From Actinoplanes sp. NBRC 103695 (lineage in GTDB: Bacteria; Actinomycetota; Actinomycetes; Mycobacteriales; Micromonosporaceae), in the NCBI RefSeq assembly GCF_030269485.1, contig NZ_BSTL01000008.1, positions 310,197 through 374,196 on the forward strand: a DNA stretch of 64,000 nucleotides, written 5' to 3'. Every line of letters begins with the position of its first letter. Position 1 is the first letter of the stretch. The position numbers and the translations under genes were made by a program. Below are positions 62,801 to 64,000 of this stretch, one piece after another. The notes under the pieces were generated by a model. That model did no database searches, was not told the origin of the DNA, and saw only the letters and a list, made by a program, of their open reading frames with translations.

Positions 62801-63786
62801 CCATCGCCCGGCAACTCGTCGAACTCATGGGCGGCCGGCTCGAGGTCGAAAGCCAACCCGGGCGCGGAAGCCGGTTCTGGTTCACCCTGCCCGCCCGGCT
62901 CCGGCGCAACGCGCCCCTCGACGGCATCACCCCGAAAGGCCTCATATCCGGCAAGCGGCTCCTGGTCGTCGACGACAACCCCCACAGCCGCCAGCTCATC
63001 ACCCAGCACAGCCGGGCATGGGGCATGATCCCCACGGCGGTACCCGATGGCCACGCCGCCCTCGACCGGCTGCGACACGAGCCGCACTACGACATCGCCC
63101 TCATCGACCAGCACATGCCCGGCCTGGACGGCGTCGAGCTCATCAGCCGCATCGCGGCCGAACCCACCATCGCCCACCCACCCGTCGTCCTGATGACCGC
63201 CGGCTACCACGACGACGATCAGATCGCCACCAATGCCGGCGCCGACGGCATGCTCCCCAAACCGATCGGCCCCTCCCAGCTCTACAACTGCCTGCTGGAA
63301 ATCCTCAACCCGGACATACCCCAGGCCGGCGAACCCAGCACCATCGCACCAGCTCACCCAGCCGACGGCGACAGCCACGGCCCGATCCTGCTCGTCGAAG
63401 ACAACCTCATCAACCAGATGGTCGCCGTCGACACCCTCGCCACCCTCGGCTACCAGGTCGACATCGCCGGCAACGGGCTGGAGGCACTCGAACTCGCGGC
63501 CACGAAGCCCTACCAAGCCATCCTCATGGACTGCCAAATGCCCAAAATGGACGGCTACACCGCGACCGCCGAGCTACGCCACCGCGAAGGCACGAACCAG
63601 CACATCCCCATCATCGCCATGACCGCCGGCGCCCTCGCCGAAGACCGGCAACGCTGCTACGCCGCCGGAATGGACGACTACCTCGCCAAGCCCATCGACC
63701 CCGACCAACTCCAAGCCGCTCTCGACCGATGGTCCACCGACACAGACGCCCCAGCGACCTCCGGCCCACACGTACCTCAGGAATGA
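59815..63786 (+). CDS. Large membrane hybrid histidine kinase with four PAS and two receiver domains
   Basis: Encodes 1323 residues. The first 285 hold about eight hydrophobic helices (for example VVAAVSAGTILLAGMALLGYA, AVALVATGLALMFL) forming a membrane sensor. Four PAS domains follow (about 300-415, 425-540, 545-665, 670-795), then HisKA with His809 in VSHELRTPMNG, HATPase (about 925-1045), REC1 (Asp1098 in LIDQHMPG) and REC2 (Asp1239 in LMDCQMPK). All phosphorelay residues are present. There is no Hpt domain, so the relay must leave through another protein. It lies divergent from the kinase pair. Confidence 0.95.
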   Translation: MWYSAWLVGGTRWRSRVVAAVSAGTILLAGMALLGYAVGARMLTYVVPPSPAMVPVTAVALGLAGAGLWLVVPASVSVSRRRVGQGLGLLVALVGAWVLLEYLTGRSLGVDMLMFPGRMREWSSVDLPGRPSPHTAVALVATGLALMFLDADADRGYRPAKVLAPAGGLVAAVALLGHAYGLSYLSGASTMTSMSYGAALAFIALTVGLWVCRPGRPEAQVFLGSGPGGRAVRQLAPVSVAVILLVGVLLTAAGRNDLWKQKSVVAAASALLVLTMYVVFLRAGAALNQAGRALHDEREFRQAILHSLREGVIVVDAAGTVLEVSPRWCEITGYAVQDVLGCTPPYPWWAPGRQDERMADLAAAVNATSSVEFDMLVRRPDGTDVEVNVTMSLVLNATGRATIVGSYGDLTSRNRVEAARRRAADQLDHFFDLSPDLLCIAGTDGYFKRLNPAWEHILGHTAEELMSRPFREFIHPDDAIRTDAESTDQLEQGKVTISFENRYRCRDGSYRWLNWNAAPTPDEGLVYAVARDTTAQRAAADDRAFLAAIVDGTDDAIIGKTLDGTIISWNHGAERLYGYPAEQAIGRPIQILTPPEQHEEINEILGHIVLSEPVSPYSSVRVREDGTQVHVEVTTSPIHDGAGTVIGAASITRDISDRFRAEERIRQLVQGAPDAMVIVDESGTIVLINDQTERLFGYSSTDLVGQPIELLVPRQLRDQHVRDRLDYVTAPQLRRTGAGRELAGLRRDGSQFPVEISLAPLDTDQGTMVSAAIRDITERRQVEQALARARDEALAAARLKSQFVAMVSHELRTPMNGVVGLTRLLLDTSLQPGQRRYAEAIRTSGRALLTIINDILDFSKIEAGKIELIENDFALDHLLEEVVQVAAEIARDKDLEVLGYYPPELPTTLRGDDGRLRQILLNLLGNAVKFTEHGEVVLRAEPAAPTEDGTPQITFTVLDTGIGIAAQDLPRLFQSFSQVDSSTTNREFGGTGLGLTIARQLVELMGGRLEVESQPGRGSRFWFTLPARLRRNAPLDGITPKGLISGKRLLVVDDNPHSRQLITQHSRAWGMIPTAVPDGHAALDRLRHEPHYDIALIDQHMPGLDGVELISRIAAEPTIAHPPVVLMTAGYHDDDQIATNAGADGMLPKPIGPSQLYNCLLEILNPDIPQAGEPSTIAPAHPADGDSHGPILLVEDNLINQMVAVDTLATLGYQVDIAGNGLEALELAATKPYQAILMDCQMPKMDGYTATAELRHREGTNQHIPIIAMTAGALAEDRQRCYAAGMDDYLAKPIDPDQLQAALDRWSTDTDAPATSGPHVPQE

Positions 63787-63877
63787 TCCGGCCGGATACC
63801 GCCAAAGGTCGCACCTGACCCGCGCCAGGCCATCACTGGCCTCCACAATCCAGGCGAAACGGTATTCGAGTGAACTA

Positions 63878-63896
63878 GAGCGCATCTGACGGATCA
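63878..63896. repeat. Probable terminal inverted repeat of an IS5-type element
   Basis: gagcgcatctgacggatca at the element's right side; the transposase stop codon lies within it. The TA just before (63876-63877) could be part of a target duplication. The other end is outside the window. Confidence 0.5.
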
Positions 63897-64000
63897 TGGT
63901 CGGCTCCGGTCGGGTTTGGCGCGGAGCCAGATCATGATCGAGGCGATGGTTACCGTTGCCTCGTAACGGTTTTTCAGCTTGTCGTACCTGGTCGCGACGG
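63894..64000 (-). mobile_element. IS5-family transposase, C-terminal end (5' part outside window)
   Basis: The minus strand encodes VATRYDKLKNRYEATVTIAS then IMIWLRAKPDRSRP and a stop at 63894. This RYDK-x-ANRY-type end is typical of the DDE transposases of small IS5-group elements in actinomycetes. Only 35 codons lie in the window, so intactness cannot be judged. It bounds the signalling block on its right. Confidence 0.8.

Overview
The window is very GC-rich, with codons strongly biased to G/C in third position, many GTG starts, 4-bp ATGA/GTGA overlaps inside operons, twin-arginine secretion signals, and sugar importers without their own ATPase. This fits a mycelial actinomycete. The gene content suggests Micromonosporaceae (Actinoplanes-like); that family-level call is inference.

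Layout. 0-1.7 kb: end of a zinc-type alcohol dehydrogenase, a scar of two broken genes, a small membrane protein with an L7/L12 C-terminal-like domain, and a YjbR-type protein. 1.9-5.5 kb: pheST on the minus strand. 5.5-7.3 kb: a DinB-like gene between two repeat-rich spacers. 7.3-15.7 kb: M28 peptidase, SanA-like protein, phosphotransferase, GH3 beta-glucosidase, a divergent XRE regulator, a VOC protein and a mannonate-dehydratase-type enzyme. 15.8-24.0 kb: complete argCJBDFRGH operon. 24.0-26.6 kb: TPR protein, then a four-gene operon pairing an ECF sigma factor with an unrecognised four-repeat protein. 26.7-35.8 kb: secreted pyroglutamyl-peptidase-like protein with an altered catalytic residue, alpha/beta hydrolase, two-gene ABC exporter, FtsH and a LysR regulator. 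35.8-36.5 kb: three tandem arrays of 17- and 19-bp units. 36.5-41.5 kb: arabinofuranoside uptake and GH51 operon. 41.6-47.2 kb: crotonase-type protein with divergent ArsR-like regulator, secreted GH92 mannosidase and an epimerase. 47.2-53.5 kb: accessory stretch with truncated and frameshifted genes, a redox/regulator pair and a membrane protein. 53.5-63.8 kb: a signalling block (LacI-like sensor fused to GGDEF-EAL, a REC-PAS-kinase-REC protein, a sensor-less kinase and a large PAS hybrid kinase). The right edge enters an IS5-type insertion sequence.

How the parts work together. The arg operon makes arginine from glutamate and contains its own repressor, with a probable ARG box before argC. 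Glycan use is a theme: GH3, GH51 with its importer, GH92 with two carbohydrate-binding-type domains, and a sugar-acid dehydratase. The signalling block joins phosphorelay and cyclic-di-GMP proteins.

The least explained features are the dispersed and tandem intergenic repeats, the ECF operon with its repeat protein, the LacI-like sensor on a cyclic-di-GMP enzyme, and the gene scars. No CRISPR array, tRNA or rRNA gene was seen.
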